From positions 124,001 to 188,000 of the forward strand of contig JAQXDE010000055.1 in assembly GCA_029251525.1 (NCBI GenBank): 64,000 nucleotides of DNA, written 5' to 3'. Under the pieces are notes generated by a model. The model saw nothing but the letters and a program-made list of their open reading frames with translations. It was not told the origin of the DNA and did not search any database. The position numbers were made by a program, and so were the translations under genes. This document shows positions 54,973 through 64,000 of this stretch, piece after piece; the stretch's first letter is position 1, and each line of letters begins with the position of its first letter. This stretch comes from Saprospiraceae bacterium. GTDB lineage: Bacteria; Bacteroidota; Bacteroidia; Chitinophagales; Saprospiraceae.

Positions 54973-56244
54973 TTAAATAGTTATACTTATATCCTTTTCA
55001 TTTCTAATTTTTTCAAAAACAATAAAATAAAAAGTCAATGAAAGTGAAATACCTAAGTACATGGTTATTAAAATAGTACCGCCCGAGAAAAAATCTTCCA
55101 GATTATACCATGTTCCAATTTGATAAATAATCCAAACCCCTATGATTGATTTAATGATTTCTGCGGGGATGGCAAAGATATGACGATCCATTAATGTAGT
55201 GTATGAAAATACCGAAACAAATAAAAATATAGAATACCACATGATGTCAATTACGTCTAATTTTCCGAATTGAGTAAGTAAAAAATACATTAAAAGGTTG
55301 TGGAAGATTAATTGGAACCATGACCATCCTTTTAAATAATCAGAAGCATTAGAATTGTATTTTGAACGAGTATGAACACCTTCAATTATGATTGGATATT
55401 TTTCTTGCACATCTTTTGGTCGCCAACCTGTTGGCATAAACCAAATTCTAATTTTATCTAACCAATTATTTGTTCTCCAAGCATCTTTCAAAATCTGCCA
55501 AGCATGCTGATAATTTATTAGGACTGGATTCCAAGTATTCGCAGGTTTTAAAGTTCCATAAACTGGAGTTTCCTCTTCCAATTCTTCTTGGAATGTACCA
55601 AACCATTTATCCCATAAAATAAATATCGCTGAGAAATTTTTATCAATATAAATATCGTTGATCGCATGATGAACACGATGATGGGAGGGTGTCATGAGTA
55701 TTTTTTCTAAAAATCCCATTTTCCCTATAAGTCGGGTGTGATACCAAAATTGAGCAAATAAATGTATCGGTGCTGTCACCAATATTATCTCTTGTGGAAT
55801 ACCAATAATTGCCAATGGAATGTACAGGAAAAAATAGATTCCAACTATTGCCGAAATCTCTTGACGCAAAGCACAAGACAAATTATATTCTTCGCTTGAA
55901 TGATGAACAATGTGTCGATTCCAAAAAATATTAATGGAATGATTAAATCTATGTGACCAATAACTGGCAAAATCTGTCCCTATAAATGCGATAAAAAATA
56001 ACCATCCAGTAGACTGAATTTCAAATATTCCAAACCTAGACTCCATCCATCCATAGGTTACCAAAACAACTGATAATCCTAATAAATTTTTTAGTGTGTT
56101 TGTCATCCCTGAACTTAGGCTTGAAATAGTATCCATGGCGCGATTGACAGTTTGGCCCATAATTTTAGCTGCGATAGCTTCGATAATTACCATCAAAACA
56201 AATCCTGGAATAGCGTAAGTTAGTGCTGTTGCATAGGCTTCCAT
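54973..56244 (-). CDS. sterol desaturase / fatty acid hydroxylase-family membrane protein
   Basis: The 423-residue protein has several N-terminal membrane helices and the histidine clusters of the di-iron family: HRFNH (H98, H102), RHIVHH (H111, H114, H115) and later HHRVHHAINDIYID. These bind two irons that oxidise lipid C-H bonds. A C-terminal half with four more hydrophobic segments (about 310-410) extends it beyond the usual 200-300 residues of bacterial members. It is likely a lipid hydroxylase or ether/plasmalogen-type lipid enzyme of unknown substrate. It is monocistronic. Confidence 0.87.
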   Translation of the reverse strand: MEAYATALTYAIPGFVLMVIIEAIAAKIMGQTVNRAMDTISSLSSGMTNTLKNLLGLSVVLVTYGWMESRFGIFEIQSTGWLFFIAFIGTDFASYWSHRFNHSINIFWNRHIVHHSSEEYNLSCALRQEISAIVGIYFFLYIPLAIIGIPQEIILVTAPIHLFAQFWYHTRLIGKMGFLEKILMTPSHHRVHHAINDIYIDKNFSAIFILWDKWFGTFQEELEEETPVYGTLKPANTWNPVLINYQHAWQILKDAWRTNNWLDKIRIWFMPTGWRPKDVQEKYPIIIEGVHTRSKYNSNASDYLKGWSWFQLIFHNLLMYFLLTQFGKLDVIDIMWYSIFLFVSVFSYTTLMDRHIFAIPAEIIKSIIGVWIIYQIGTWYNLEDFFSGGTILITMYLGISLSLTFYFIVFEKIRNEKDISITI

Positions 56245-57159
56245 AAAGTTATTTAATTGACAAGTTTATAAAATAAATATTATCTGAAATTTTCAATAAA
56301 ATTGAAGTTAGAGAGAATAAGGATGTTTTCATTTTCTGACTTAGTAAGAGCCGTTTTTAACAAAATAGATTTTGCTGATTTTTTTAAAGTTATTTCTTTT
56401 CCTTTTTAGTTTATGGTAAAAGATCTTCATAATTGAAGGTTTTGTAGGTCTTAATTTTTCACTAAGTCTTTTATCCAATAAATATAAATCAAAACACTTA
56501 ATTACCTAATTGCAATACCGAGGGTAAAGTTTTCAATAAGTTTACTTTATTTAGATGACCCACTATTACTTTCTCAGTGTTGCAAGAGTTTACAATCCTC
56601 TTTATCTGTTTTAGTATTTTTATAAATCTCCATTTCTTCATTAAATCTTTTTTAACTTCATTTCGATCTCTTTTAAAAGAAACTGTTATTTTCCTAACTA
56701 GGTAATCATCTATATTTTAAAGATAGCCAAGGAAGTTTAATGGGCTTTGACAGAAAAATACCTTGGGTTTTTCGTCGCTGGCGTAAATTATTTAATCTAT
56801 ATTTTATTAATAGTTGACATAGTTATGATGATTATTTTTTACAAAATTGATTTATTTTAAGGGCTTATAAGGCTATCCAAGGTAGATTCTTCTGATATTT
56901 TATAATAGTCATGTCTCACTTTTTCAATAACTTTTTCTACTTTTTTATCTCGATACGTATTTTGAATAGTTCACATAGATACCTTTCAATCCATTAAAAA
57001 CTAAAAAAAGCTACCATATTTTAGTTAAAAGTACTCAGTTAGGGAATTTAGGCACTAAATTTAGTGATAATATTCTTGAGATTTCTCAAAATTTTCCACA
57101 GATGAAAATAACTAAATTATTAGTAATTTTTCCCTCTCATTAGTGAATAATTCAATTTT
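56245..57159. other. 915-bp gene-poor region
   Basis: The longest spacer in the window. It has many stops in all frames, and no tRNA or terminator. On the minus strand a short frame (about 56503-56646, starting MKKWRFIKILKQIKRIVNSC) could be a remnant of a small gene, but nothing identifies it. It may be a decayed gene or simply regulatory sequence upstream of the histidine kinase. Confidence 0.4.
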
Positions 57160-59346
57160 ATGAAAATGTGTTATCACACTATATTTTTTCTATTTTTTAT
57201 TTTTGCTGTAAATACCAACTCAACAGCTTTCTATTCAATTCCTTTTGATAGTTTAGAATCGGTATTATACTCTGAAATTCCGATAGAGCAAAAAATTAAG
57301 ACTAGAAATAATTTAGCGGAATATTATTTTAAATATAATGTCAATAAATCAATCGGACATTTAAAAGAAAATCTGAATTATTCAAGAATTGAAGAATTTC
57401 CAAAACAAAAAGCTAGGAGTTTGTATTTGATGGGGCGGGCTTATTTGTTAATTGCTAATTTTGAAAAGTCAACTTCTTTCCTTAATCAAGCCAAAGAATA
57501 TTTCTCTCGAAATATAAAACTTAAAGAATTAGGTGATTGTTTTAAAGACCTAGGAACCATTCAATTACATCAAAATAACTACAAAGAAGCTGAGTTTTTA
57601 TATCAGGAAGGTATAAAAGCATACCATAGAGCAAATTACAATGCCGGCTTTGCACATTGTAATTTGAATTTAGGAAATGTCTATATCGAACAGTTTCAAT
57701 ACACCGAAGGAATTCAATATTATTACAATGCATTAAAAATTTATGAAGAACTTAAGCTTCATCGATATATTGGGATGGTCAATAATAATATTGGTAATAT
57801 TTATAAAGAAAATCAGAGCTATAAAAGAGCATATCAATATTATAATAAAGCAAGTCAATCTTATCAAATTGATAAAGACAGTTTACAAATAATTAATGTT
57901 AATATAAATATTGGATCAACTTTTTTGGATGAGGGAGACTTTGAAAAAGCAGTTCAAATTTTAAATTTAACTTTGGAGGATGCAAAAAAATCTGGCTTCA
58001 TTCACCCAATTCCAGTAATTTATAATAACATAGCGGCATGTCATATAAGTTTAGGGAATTTTGAACTTGCCAAAAAAAACAATAGACTAGGTAGAGAAGC
58101 AGCCTTGCTCAATAAAAATAAGGTAGAGTTAATGCATGCTAATTTATTGGCGGCTGAAATGAATTTTCAAAAAAAAGAATACATAAAAAGTGTTCAATTA
58201 GCAGAGTCTGCTTACAATGAGGCTATTGAAAACAAAAACCTCGATGTTCTTTTTGATGTTACTAAATTATTGTATGTCAACTACAAATCGATGAATCAGT
58301 TTGAGACGAGCCTTGGGTTTTTAGAGCTTAATAAATTATATCGAGATAGTCTTTTCAATGAAAGTAGAATGAAAATTCCTTTGTCAAAAGACTTTGAATA
58401 TCAGTTGGAGAAGCAAAAACAAGAACAAATAATTAAGCAAGAGAAAAGTAAATTGACATGGGAGGGAGAGCTGGCCTTTCAGCAATTAATTTTGAGGGTT
58501 TTTATTTTTTGCTTTTTAATTTTGGGATTTGTTGCTTTTGTCATGTTTAAGAATTTTAAGGCCAAAAAGGCAGCAGAGAGTGAGTTGGAAAAGAAAAATT
58601 CTATATTAGAAAAATATATCGAATCGAATATTCAATTGGAACAATTTGCACATATTGCCTCACATGATTTAAAATCTCCTTTACGAACCGTTGGAAGTTT
58701 TTCTAGTTTGTTGAAACGAAGAGCTAAGGAAAAACTGAACGAGAATGAATTGGAGTACCTTGATATGATTACCAGTGCAGCAAAATTAATGTGGAATTTG
58801 GTAGATGATTTGATGGCTTACTCGCAAGTGAATTCATTTCGACTTAATTTGACAAATAGCGATGTTAATAAATTGGTGGAAGAAGTTTTGACAAATTTAG
58901 ATTTCTCAATAAAAGAAAAAAATGCTGTAATCAACGTAGCTCATCTACCAACAGAAATTATGGTTGATGAAACAAAATTGCGTCAAGTTTTTCAAAGTTT
59001 AATTACTAACGGTTTGAAGTTCATGCCAACAAACAAGTCTCCTGAGATCGATATTAACGGTATCTTAGAAAATGGATTTTGGAAGTTTTCCATCCAAGAT
59101 AATGGAATCGGGATTCCAACTGAATACCAAGAAAGAGTTTTCAAACCATATAAACAATTACAACCAAGAGATAAATTTGGAGGGACTGGAATGGGATTAG
59201 CTATTTGTAAGAAAATTGTTGAGAAGCATGGGGGAGATATTTCTTTTAAAAGCGAAATGAGAAAAGGAACTACTTTTTATTTTACAATTCTTTCGACTTT
59301 AGAAACTGAGTTAAATGAGAATGAACTGGCAGAAGCTACTGTTTAA
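57160..59346 (+). CDS. TPR-containing sensor histidine kinase
   Basis: The 728-residue protein has a signal peptide (1-24), then about eight TPR units (residues 35-400) in the periplasm, a short coiled-coil, and one transmembrane helix at about 440-463. A second coiled-coil leads to HisKA, where FAHIASHDLKSPLRTVG holds the phosphorylated H502. The ATPase domain has DNGIGIPTEYQERVFKPYK and GGTGMGLAICKKIVEKHGG. It would sense a periplasmic protein or peptide signal through the TPRs. No response regulator is adjacent, so it is an orphan kinase here. Its type occurs commonly in Bacteroidota. Confidence 0.9.
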   Translation: MKMCYHTIFFLFFIFAVNTNSTAFYSIPFDSLESVLYSEIPIEQKIKTRNNLAEYYFKYNVNKSIGHLKENLNYSRIEEFPKQKARSLYLMGRAYLLIANFEKSTSFLNQAKEYFSRNIKLKELGDCFKDLGTIQLHQNNYKEAEFLYQEGIKAYHRANYNAGFAHCNLNLGNVYIEQFQYTEGIQYYYNALKIYEELKLHRYIGMVNNNIGNIYKENQSYKRAYQYYNKASQSYQIDKDSLQIINVNINIGSTFLDEGDFEKAVQILNLTLEDAKKSGFIHPIPVIYNNIAACHISLGNFELAKKNNRLGREAALLNKNKVELMHANLLAAEMNFQKKEYIKSVQLAESAYNEAIENKNLDVLFDVTKLLYVNYKSMNQFETSLGFLELNKLYRDSLFNESRMKIPLSKDFEYQLEKQKQEQIIKQEKSKLTWEGELAFQQLILRVFIFCFLILGFVAFVMFKNFKAKKAAESELEKKNSILEKYIESNIQLEQFAHIASHDLKSPLRTVGSFSSLLKRRAKEKLNENELEYLDMITSAAKLMWNLVDDLMAYSQVNSFRLNLTNSDVNKLVEEVLTNLDFSIKEKNAVINVAHLPTEIMVDETKLRQVFQSLITNGLKFMPTNKSPEIDINGILENGFWKFSIQDNGIGIPTEYQERVFKPYKQLQPRDKFGGTGMGLAICKKIVEKHGGDISFKSEMRKGTTFYFTILSTLETELNENELAEATV

Positions 59347-59367
59347 TTTTAGTTTTTATTTTTTTAG

Positions 59368-59419
59368 AATAAAAACTCCAAATCCTTTTATTGCAGGGTT
59401 TGGAGTTTTTATTTTTTTT
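59368..59419. terminator. intrinsic terminator between the kinase and beta-helix genes
   Basis: The arms AAAAACTCCAAATCC / GGTTTGGAGTTTTT(ATT) close on an 11-base loop, then a T run. It lies between two convergent genes. Confidence 0.8.
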
Positions 59420-59428
59420 GAAAAAGTA

Positions 59429-61507
59429 TTATTTTATAAAAGCTTTAGTAGTTAGTTCATTTTCATTTGAAATGGTTAGTTGATATATACCTTTTGGTAA
59501 GCTGGTAACATCATGTACACGGGATACTTTTTCTATATTCTTCTCTAATACAAAGTCCATAATTTGTCGACCTTTAACATCTGTAATTCTTACGTCTAAA
59601 TTACCAATAATTGAACTTTTGAAAGTGAAATTTAAATCATCTTGAACTGGATTTGGAAAAATATCTAAAGTACCAAGGGGCTGAGGTAAACTAAAAATAG
59701 CATCTAGTAATTTTTGATTCTCAAATGCGCCCATATCTACTTCATCTACTCTTGGCAAACCTTCAAGATCAAAAATAGGTGCACCTAATTCGATTCCAGC
59801 ATCAATACATGGACTTTCATTGGCGAGGCGATAGTTTTCATCAACGAAATTTACAAAGAGTGGATTTTCTCCTGCTAAATCATTAGTTCCAATCAATTCA
59901 TCATACATACTAAGGTCAGCGCTTAAGTTTCCTCCATTAGAAATAAGTAATGGAGCACCTGCTTCTACTTCATAATCATTACCGTTTGGATTATCAAATA
60001 CAGTATTTTGTAAAGTTAAAGTTGATGAGCTCAAATCTCCGGCAATCCAGTGTGATATTCCAGCGCCGATAGTGGCTTCATTTTTAACTAATGTACAATT
60101 AATTAAATCGATTGTAGCAGTGATAGTATCGCTCGTATTTATTGATATAGCACCGCCAACAGAAGCCGCGTCAATGATTATATTAGATTCAAAAAGCACA
60201 TTTTTAAATACAGCATTTGTACTTCCTAGATTAACTCCACCACCTTGTTCTATAGCTGAATTGAATTGAATAATAGAATTCTCAATAGTCAAAATCGGGA
60301 TAGGAAGAGTATCAATTATATCGCTATTTCCGATGTTAATTGCTCCTCCTCGAGTTGCGGCATTTAAAAATAGTTCACAATTGGTAATATTAATTGTAGC
60401 ATCATCATTTTGAGAATACATAGCTCCTCCATTAGTTGCCTCATTCTGAGAAAAAGTACAATTGGTATAATTTGAAGTTGCACCAAATCCATTAGTAGTT
60501 GCACCTCCTGAGGTTATGGCATTATTTTGAATGAAATCACAATCTGTAACATTGATTATTGACTTAGTATCATATACTCCCAAAGCACCACCAAAACCAG
60601 CATCGTTTTCTTCAAAAGTGCAGTTGATAATATTTACTGGATCAAAGTCGTTATTATTTCCATTTCTGACCATCAATGCTCCACCTGCGGAAGTAGGTAC
60701 AGAGTTAAATGAAAATTCACAATTCATAATGTTACTAGAAGTAGAATTGTTATAAATTGCTCCACCTCTGTTAGCTGCCTTATTTCCAATAAAAATACAA
60801 TCGCTTATTGTAGCATTTCCTGCTAATAAATAAAGCCCTCCACCTTGTCGTCCACTATTATTTTCAAAAACACAATCTTCAATTATTACTCCTGTAGCTG
60901 TAGTTGCCCCTCGTGGATATAACCCACCTCCGAAGTATCCATAGTTTTGTGTGAAAGTACAATTTCGAATAGCAGGTGCTCCGTAGGTAAGCATTCCTCC
61001 TCCTCTTCTATCATTACCTGAAGCTGAACCAGGTGAAGTATCACCATTTCTAAAGGTGAATCCATCTACTGTCGAAGCAGTTGAAACGGTATCAGTCAAC
61101 CACATAACATGCTGTGAATTATCATCTCGAAAAGTATCAAAGTCATTATCTACATCATTGTCAAGATGATCGCCCGAAAGAATAGTTTCATTGGCATTCC
61201 AATCTCTATCTGATAAAATGGTCTCAGTTCCTGCAAATCCACCATATAATAATAAATCATGTGGGAATGTAAAAAAGGAGGAAGTATCAGGAGTTGTTCC
61301 TCCAGGTTTATATGTTCCAGCTGCCACCCAGATTTCATCCATGGGTGCTGAGTTACTAAGTGCATCACTTAGATCAAGATAAGCATTAGTCCAAGAGCTA
61401 CCATCATTGGTGCCAGTTGCATTACTGTCGACAAAGGTTTGTGCAGTTATTTGTACAGTAAAAAACAATATAATTACAAAAGTTAATATGGTATGAAATT
61501 TATACAT
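59429..61507 (-). CDS. secreted right-handed beta-helix protein with T9SS type A tail
   Basis: The 692-residue protein has a signal peptide ending FTVQITAQ (1-23). Then comes a Pmp-like N-terminal segment (DSNATGTNDGSSWTNAY, DEIWVAAGTYKPGG, LYGGFAGTETILSDR), typical of choice-of-anchor proteins. Parallel beta-helix coils of about 25 residues with the GGGxxxxxxxxxxxxxCTF plan follow to about 560, and the C-terminal sorting tail is from about 620 (DIFPNPVQDDL). Such proteins are surface-exposed or secreted with unclear roles, often in adhesion or polysaccharide binding. It is preceded by 71 bp after the next protease gene in the same direction, so the two may form a unit. Confidence 0.87.
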   Translation of the reverse strand: MYKFHTILTFVIILFFTVQITAQTFVDSNATGTNDGSSWTNAYLDLSDALSNSAPMDEIWVAAGTYKPGGTTPDTSSFFTFPHDLLLYGGFAGTETILSDRDWNANETILSGDHLDNDVDNDFDTFRDDNSQHVMWLTDTVSTASTVDGFTFRNGDTSPGSASGNDRRGGGMLTYGAPAIRNCTFTQNYGYFGGGLYPRGATTATGVIIEDCVFENNSGRQGGGLYLLAGNATISDCIFIGNKAANRGGAIYNNSTSSNIMNCEFSFNSVPTSAGGALMVRNGNNNDFDPVNIINCTFEENDAGFGGALGVYDTKSIINVTDCDFIQNNAITSGGATTNGFGATSNYTNCTFSQNEATNGGAMYSQNDDATINITNCELFLNAATRGGAINIGNSDIIDTLPIPILTIENSIIQFNSAIEQGGGVNLGSTNAVFKNVLFESNIIIDAASVGGAISINTSDTITATIDLINCTLVKNEATIGAGISHWIAGDLSSSTLTLQNTVFDNPNGNDYEVEAGAPLLISNGGNLSADLSMYDELIGTNDLAGENPLFVNFVDENYRLANESPCIDAGIELGAPIFDLEGLPRVDEVDMGAFENQKLLDAIFSLPQPLGTLDIFPNPVQDDLNFTFKSSIIGNLDVRITDVKGRQIMDFVLEKNIEKVSRVHDVTSLPKGIYQLTISNENELTTKAFIK

Positions 61508-61578
61508 TTTAGGTAAAGATTGATTTGGTAAATAGAAAAAATGAATTAAAACTTATGCGAATTTAGTTGAAGTCGAGA

Positions 61579-62706
61579 TTACATTCGTACTATTTTGTTA
61601 GTAGAAATGTTACTCCCATTTGTTACTTTTATAAAATAAATTCCTTTAGATAAATTTTTAAAGAAAGGAATTTCCAAGGTTGCGGTTTTTTCTTTAATTT
61701 GGGTTTTCCAAATTATTTCCCCTCGTAGGTCATTTAATTCTAAATTTGCACCAGCTGGAATATTTTTTATAAAAATAGAAGCATCACTTGGAATTGGGTA
61801 AATTTTGATTGGAGCAACTACACTCAGATTATTCGTTGGAGTTGCTTCAGGGTTACAGGCTAAAAAGCTTCCTTCCAAAAAATAAAAATCTTCCATCTGC
61901 AATAATTGTTTTGGAGAAAAATGAACTCTGCAAGACTTCCTAGAATATGACATAATATTCTCAGGATCAGGATCGTAAGGATTTTGCTGATTATCTAATT
62001 CTGTTCCAATATACTCACATGATGTATTAACAAGGTCATTAGAAAGTTTAGGGTCCGCAGGTGTGTCGCATAGCAAATCACCAGCAATTGAGCAGTTTGT
62101 TCCATTAGCATGTTCATTACCATTTGAGGTGGAATGTGTATGTAAAAGAGAAAATGAATGTCCTAATTCATGAGCCAAAGTACTCCCGTTAGTAGAACAA
62201 CCTTTGTCCATTACCAATCTATTTTTTATATCAAAATTGTAAGCATAGCCGCATAGATTATCTTCAACATTATTAACTATTTTTATTAAGTTTGGTACGA
62301 AGTATAGATTAATCGCAGTCGGATTATCATGAATATCACAAAGTCCTTCATCTGTATTTTTTTCAAAAGTTACATAGTCGTTATCGTAGATATAATTGAT
62401 GATTCCACATTGAACAAAATGAATATTTGCCTCGGCATACAAATCGTTGACAATGGCAATTTCATCAAATACATCAGATGAATCTATCGCAAATGCTCCA
62501 TTATTTGCTCCGACAATATGAACTTTGATAGGAACATCAACTGCGGTTGTTCGAATGTTGACTATAGTTTGTGCTCTTTGTTTTTGAACAAATTCATAAG
62601 TTGTTGATTGTTCTAGGATGGAAGTTCCGCAGTCGTTTTGAGATTGAGGGAATCCTATAAACGGAAATGAAATGATTAAAATAAAGGTTAGAATTTTTGA
62701 TTTCAT
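61579..62706 (-). CDS. secreted M43-type metalloprotease with T9SS type A tail
   Basis: I choose the start at 62706: the signal peptide MKSKILTFILIISFPFIGFP begins there and a promoter lies at 62745-62777, whereas the longer frame to 62772 would run through that promoter. The product is 375 residues. The zinc motif HELGHSFSLLH starts at about residue 179, and the Met-turn is in NIMSYSRKSC. The CDTPADPKLS and CEYIGTELDNQQNP segments match the other M43 gene in the window. A short type A tail (IKIYPIPSDASIFI) ends it. It lacks the Fn3 and GEVED domains of its paralogue. Confidence 0.88.
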   Translation of the reverse strand: MKSKILTFILIISFPFIGFPQSQNDCGTSILEQSTTYEFVQKQRAQTIVNIRTTAVDVPIKVHIVGANNGAFAIDSSDVFDEIAIVNDLYAEANIHFVQCGIINYIYDNDYVTFEKNTDEGLCDIHDNPTAINLYFVPNLIKIVNNVEDNLCGYAYNFDIKNRLVMDKGCSTNGSTLAHELGHSFSLLHTHSTSNGNEHANGTNCSIAGDLLCDTPADPKLSNDLVNTSCEYIGTELDNQQNPYDPDPENIMSYSRKSCRVHFSPKQLLQMEDFYFLEGSFLACNPEATPTNNLSVVAPIKIYPIPSDASIFIKNIPAGANLELNDLRGEIIWKTQIKEKTATLEIPFFKNLSKGIYFIKVTNGSNISTNKIVRM

Positions 62707-62744
62707 GATTAGGGAATTTCTAAAATTGTATAAAATATGTATAA

Positions 62745-62777
62745 CAAATATAAAAAGGAAAAGGGAAACCAACCAAA
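62745..62777 (-). promoter_or_regulatory. consensus promoter of the M43 protease gene
   Basis: The minus strand has TTTG at 62774-62777, 21 bases, then TATATTTG at 62745-62752. The predicted transcript would start just before the ATG at 62706. Confidence 0.65.
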
Positions 62778-62898
62778 GATTATATCAATTTTAGAATGTC
62801 ATACTCTAGTTCCTTATTTTGCCCTTCATTGTTTACCTTTGAACTCATTACAAGAATGAATGTTTAAAGACTAATCTTAAAATAATAATTTCGATCTA

Positions 62899-64000
62899 TT
62901 GAAACCATTACTCGTACTTAATAAATATTTTTTTAAATACAAATGGCATTTGGCGATCGGCTTTTTGATGGTCACCGCAGCTAACTTTTTTAATGTTCTG
63001 AAACCTCAGATGGTACGGAACGCCTTAGATTTGGTGGTGAATAATTTGCAAATATTTCATTTGTATGATGGGTTTGATTTACAAACTACTTTTTTTCAAG
63101 AATTTGGGAAGACACTTTTGTTTTTTGGTGGTTTAGTTTTAATTCTAGCTGTGATTCAAGGGATTTTTATGTACTTCATGAGGCAGACTATCATCGTAAT
63201 GTCAAGATTGATTGAATACGATATGCGAAAAGAAATTTTCGAGCACTATGAAAATTTAAGTCTCGCTTTTTATAAAAAAAATAACACGGGGGATTTGATG
63301 TCACGCATTACGGAAGATGTCACTAAGGTCAGGATGTATGTTGGTCCAGCAATTTTATATGGGTTTAATTTGACTACATTAGTAATCATGGTGGTGTCTT
63401 CGATGTTGAGTGTAAGTCCTGAACTGACACTTTATGCTTTGGCACCAATGCCCATATTGTCGCTTTCGATTTATTACGTCAGTAATTTGATTAATAAAAA
63501 AAGTATGGGCATTCAGGTTCAATTGGCTACTTTAAACAGTGCCGCTCAAGAAGTTTACTCTGGAATCCGAGTGGTTAAATCGTATGTCCAGGAGGCTCAG
63601 ATGGGGAATTTTTTTTTGGGTGAAAGCCAATCCTATATGGATAAATCACTCGACCTGGCAAAGACAAACGCTTTCTTTTTTCCCTTAATGGTATTATTAA
63701 TAGGAATCAGTAATATTTTGACTGTATTTATGGGAGGAGTTTTAGTGGCGCGTGGTACCGTTACACCTGGTAATATTGCAGAGTTTGTGATTTATGTAAA
63801 TATGTTGACTTGGCCAGTCACTGCAGTGGGGTGGGTGACTTCAATAATTCAGCAAGCTGCTGCTTCTCAAAGTCGTATTAATGGGTTTTTAGAAATCAAG
63901 CCTGATATTATTAATCCAGTTGTAAATGGAGTATCAACAAAACTACATGGAGATATTGAATTTAAGAATGTATCATTTTCCTATCCTGATTCAGGGATTG
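62899..64000 (+). CDS. ABC transporter, MsbA/lipid exporter type, 3' truncated by the window edge
   Basis: A frame open from TTG at 62899 to the window end codes 367 residues with no stop; it starts KPLLVLNKYFFKYKWHLAIG. No in-frame ATG is near, and a stop at 62878-62880 closes the frame upstream. Six transmembrane segments of an ABC type I exporter are seen to about residue 320 (FYKKNNTGDLMSRITEDVTKV is the coupling region). The ATP-binding domain begins with LHGDIEFKNVSFSYPDSGI at the edge, so Walker A is not visible. It is likely a full-length half-transporter for lipids or peptides. The start codon is TTG by inference. Confidence 0.88.
   Translation, partial: MKPLLVLNKYFFKYKWHLAIGFLMVTAANFFNVLKPQMVRNALDLVVNNLQIFHLYDGFDLQTTFFQEFGKTLLFFGGLVLILAVIQGIFMYFMRQTIIVMSRLIEYDMRKEIFEHYENLSLAFYKKNNTGDLMSRITEDVTKVRMYVGPAILYGFNLTTLVIMVVSSMLSVSPELTLYALAPMPILSLSIYYVSNLINKKSMGIQVQLATLNSAAQEVYSGIRVVKSYVQEAQMGNFFLGESQSYMDKSLDLAKTNAFFFPLMVLLIGISNILTVFMGGVLVARGTVTPGNIAEFVIYVNMLTWPVTAVGWVTSIIQQAAASQSRINGFLEIKPDIINPVVNGVSTKLHGDIEFKNVSFSYPDSGI

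Noticed and set aside
62707-62772. Longer M43 protease start at 62772
   Set aside because: It would run through a good promoter at 62745-62777 and put a second hydrophobic stretch before the real signal peptide.
1-64000. CRISPR array, insertion sequence, prophage or toxin-antitoxin module
   Set aside because: No short direct-repeat array, transposase, terminal inverted repeats or phage structural genes were seen; the only long tandem repeat is the coding PKD-like array.

Overview
The window is AT-rich chromosomal DNA from a member of the Bacteroidota. The evidence is a SusC/SusD pair, a GLPGLI protein beside a TonB-receptor-like protein, six proteins with type IX secretion (T9SS) sorting tails (one type B, five type A), promoters of the form TTTG-N19-21-TAnnTTTG, and no Shine-Dalgarno sites. 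The many 'PNP' type A tails, the giant PKD-like surface protein and the AT bias suggest Saprospiria or a related group of gliding marine/environmental bacteria; that placement is inference. No phage, insertion sequence, CRISPR array or integrated element was seen. One gene is cut by each edge.

Layout. 1-4010: end of a GLPGLI gene, its TonB-receptor-like partner, and a small basic ORF ending in a strong terminator. 4213-8176: molybdenum cofactor and sulfur-transfer block, with moeA divergent from sufS-sufU-moaD-moaE. 8229-15851: one gene for a 2540-residue surface protein with an L-type lectin-like domain, about 22 tandem 82-residue PKD-like repeats and a type B sorting domain. 16212-19789: a cysteine synthase/CBS-type enzyme, the conserved rpsU-xerC-hpf group, and a lone TonB C-terminal-like domain. 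19939-31106: a secreted FG-GAP/UnbV protein, an arylsulfotransferase-like secreted protein and a susC-susD-lipoprotein uptake operon. 31722-36225: pdxJ, then CPBP protease-cdsA-psd (phospholipid synthesis) and a neutral zinc metallopeptidase.

37066-48660: envelope and sugar block. It holds a BatA/VWA protein, a large membrane protein, a zinc-ribbon protein, a dihydroorotase-like protein that has lost its catalytic residues, two DUF4199-type membrane proteins, a GT2 and a GT4 glycosyltransferase, gmhA, a GT-C-type membrane protein and gmhB. GmhA and GmhB are two steps toward ADP-heptose, so the block probably builds a heptose-containing surface glycan. 48668-51954: ribA, tRNA-Lys, a HAD phosphatase and dinB. 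52351-62706: two T9SS-exported M43-type metalloproteases, a sterol desaturase-family enzyme, a TPR sensor histidine kinase and a beta-helix surface protein. 62899-64000: start of an MsbA-like ABC transporter.

The points most worth a second look are the SufS/SufU pair embedded with the molybdopterin synthase genes, the exact 246-bp repeat period of the giant gene, the catalytically dead dihydroorotase homologue inside the envelope cluster, and the heptose/glycosyltransferase block. No wholly new system could be demonstrated from sequence alone.
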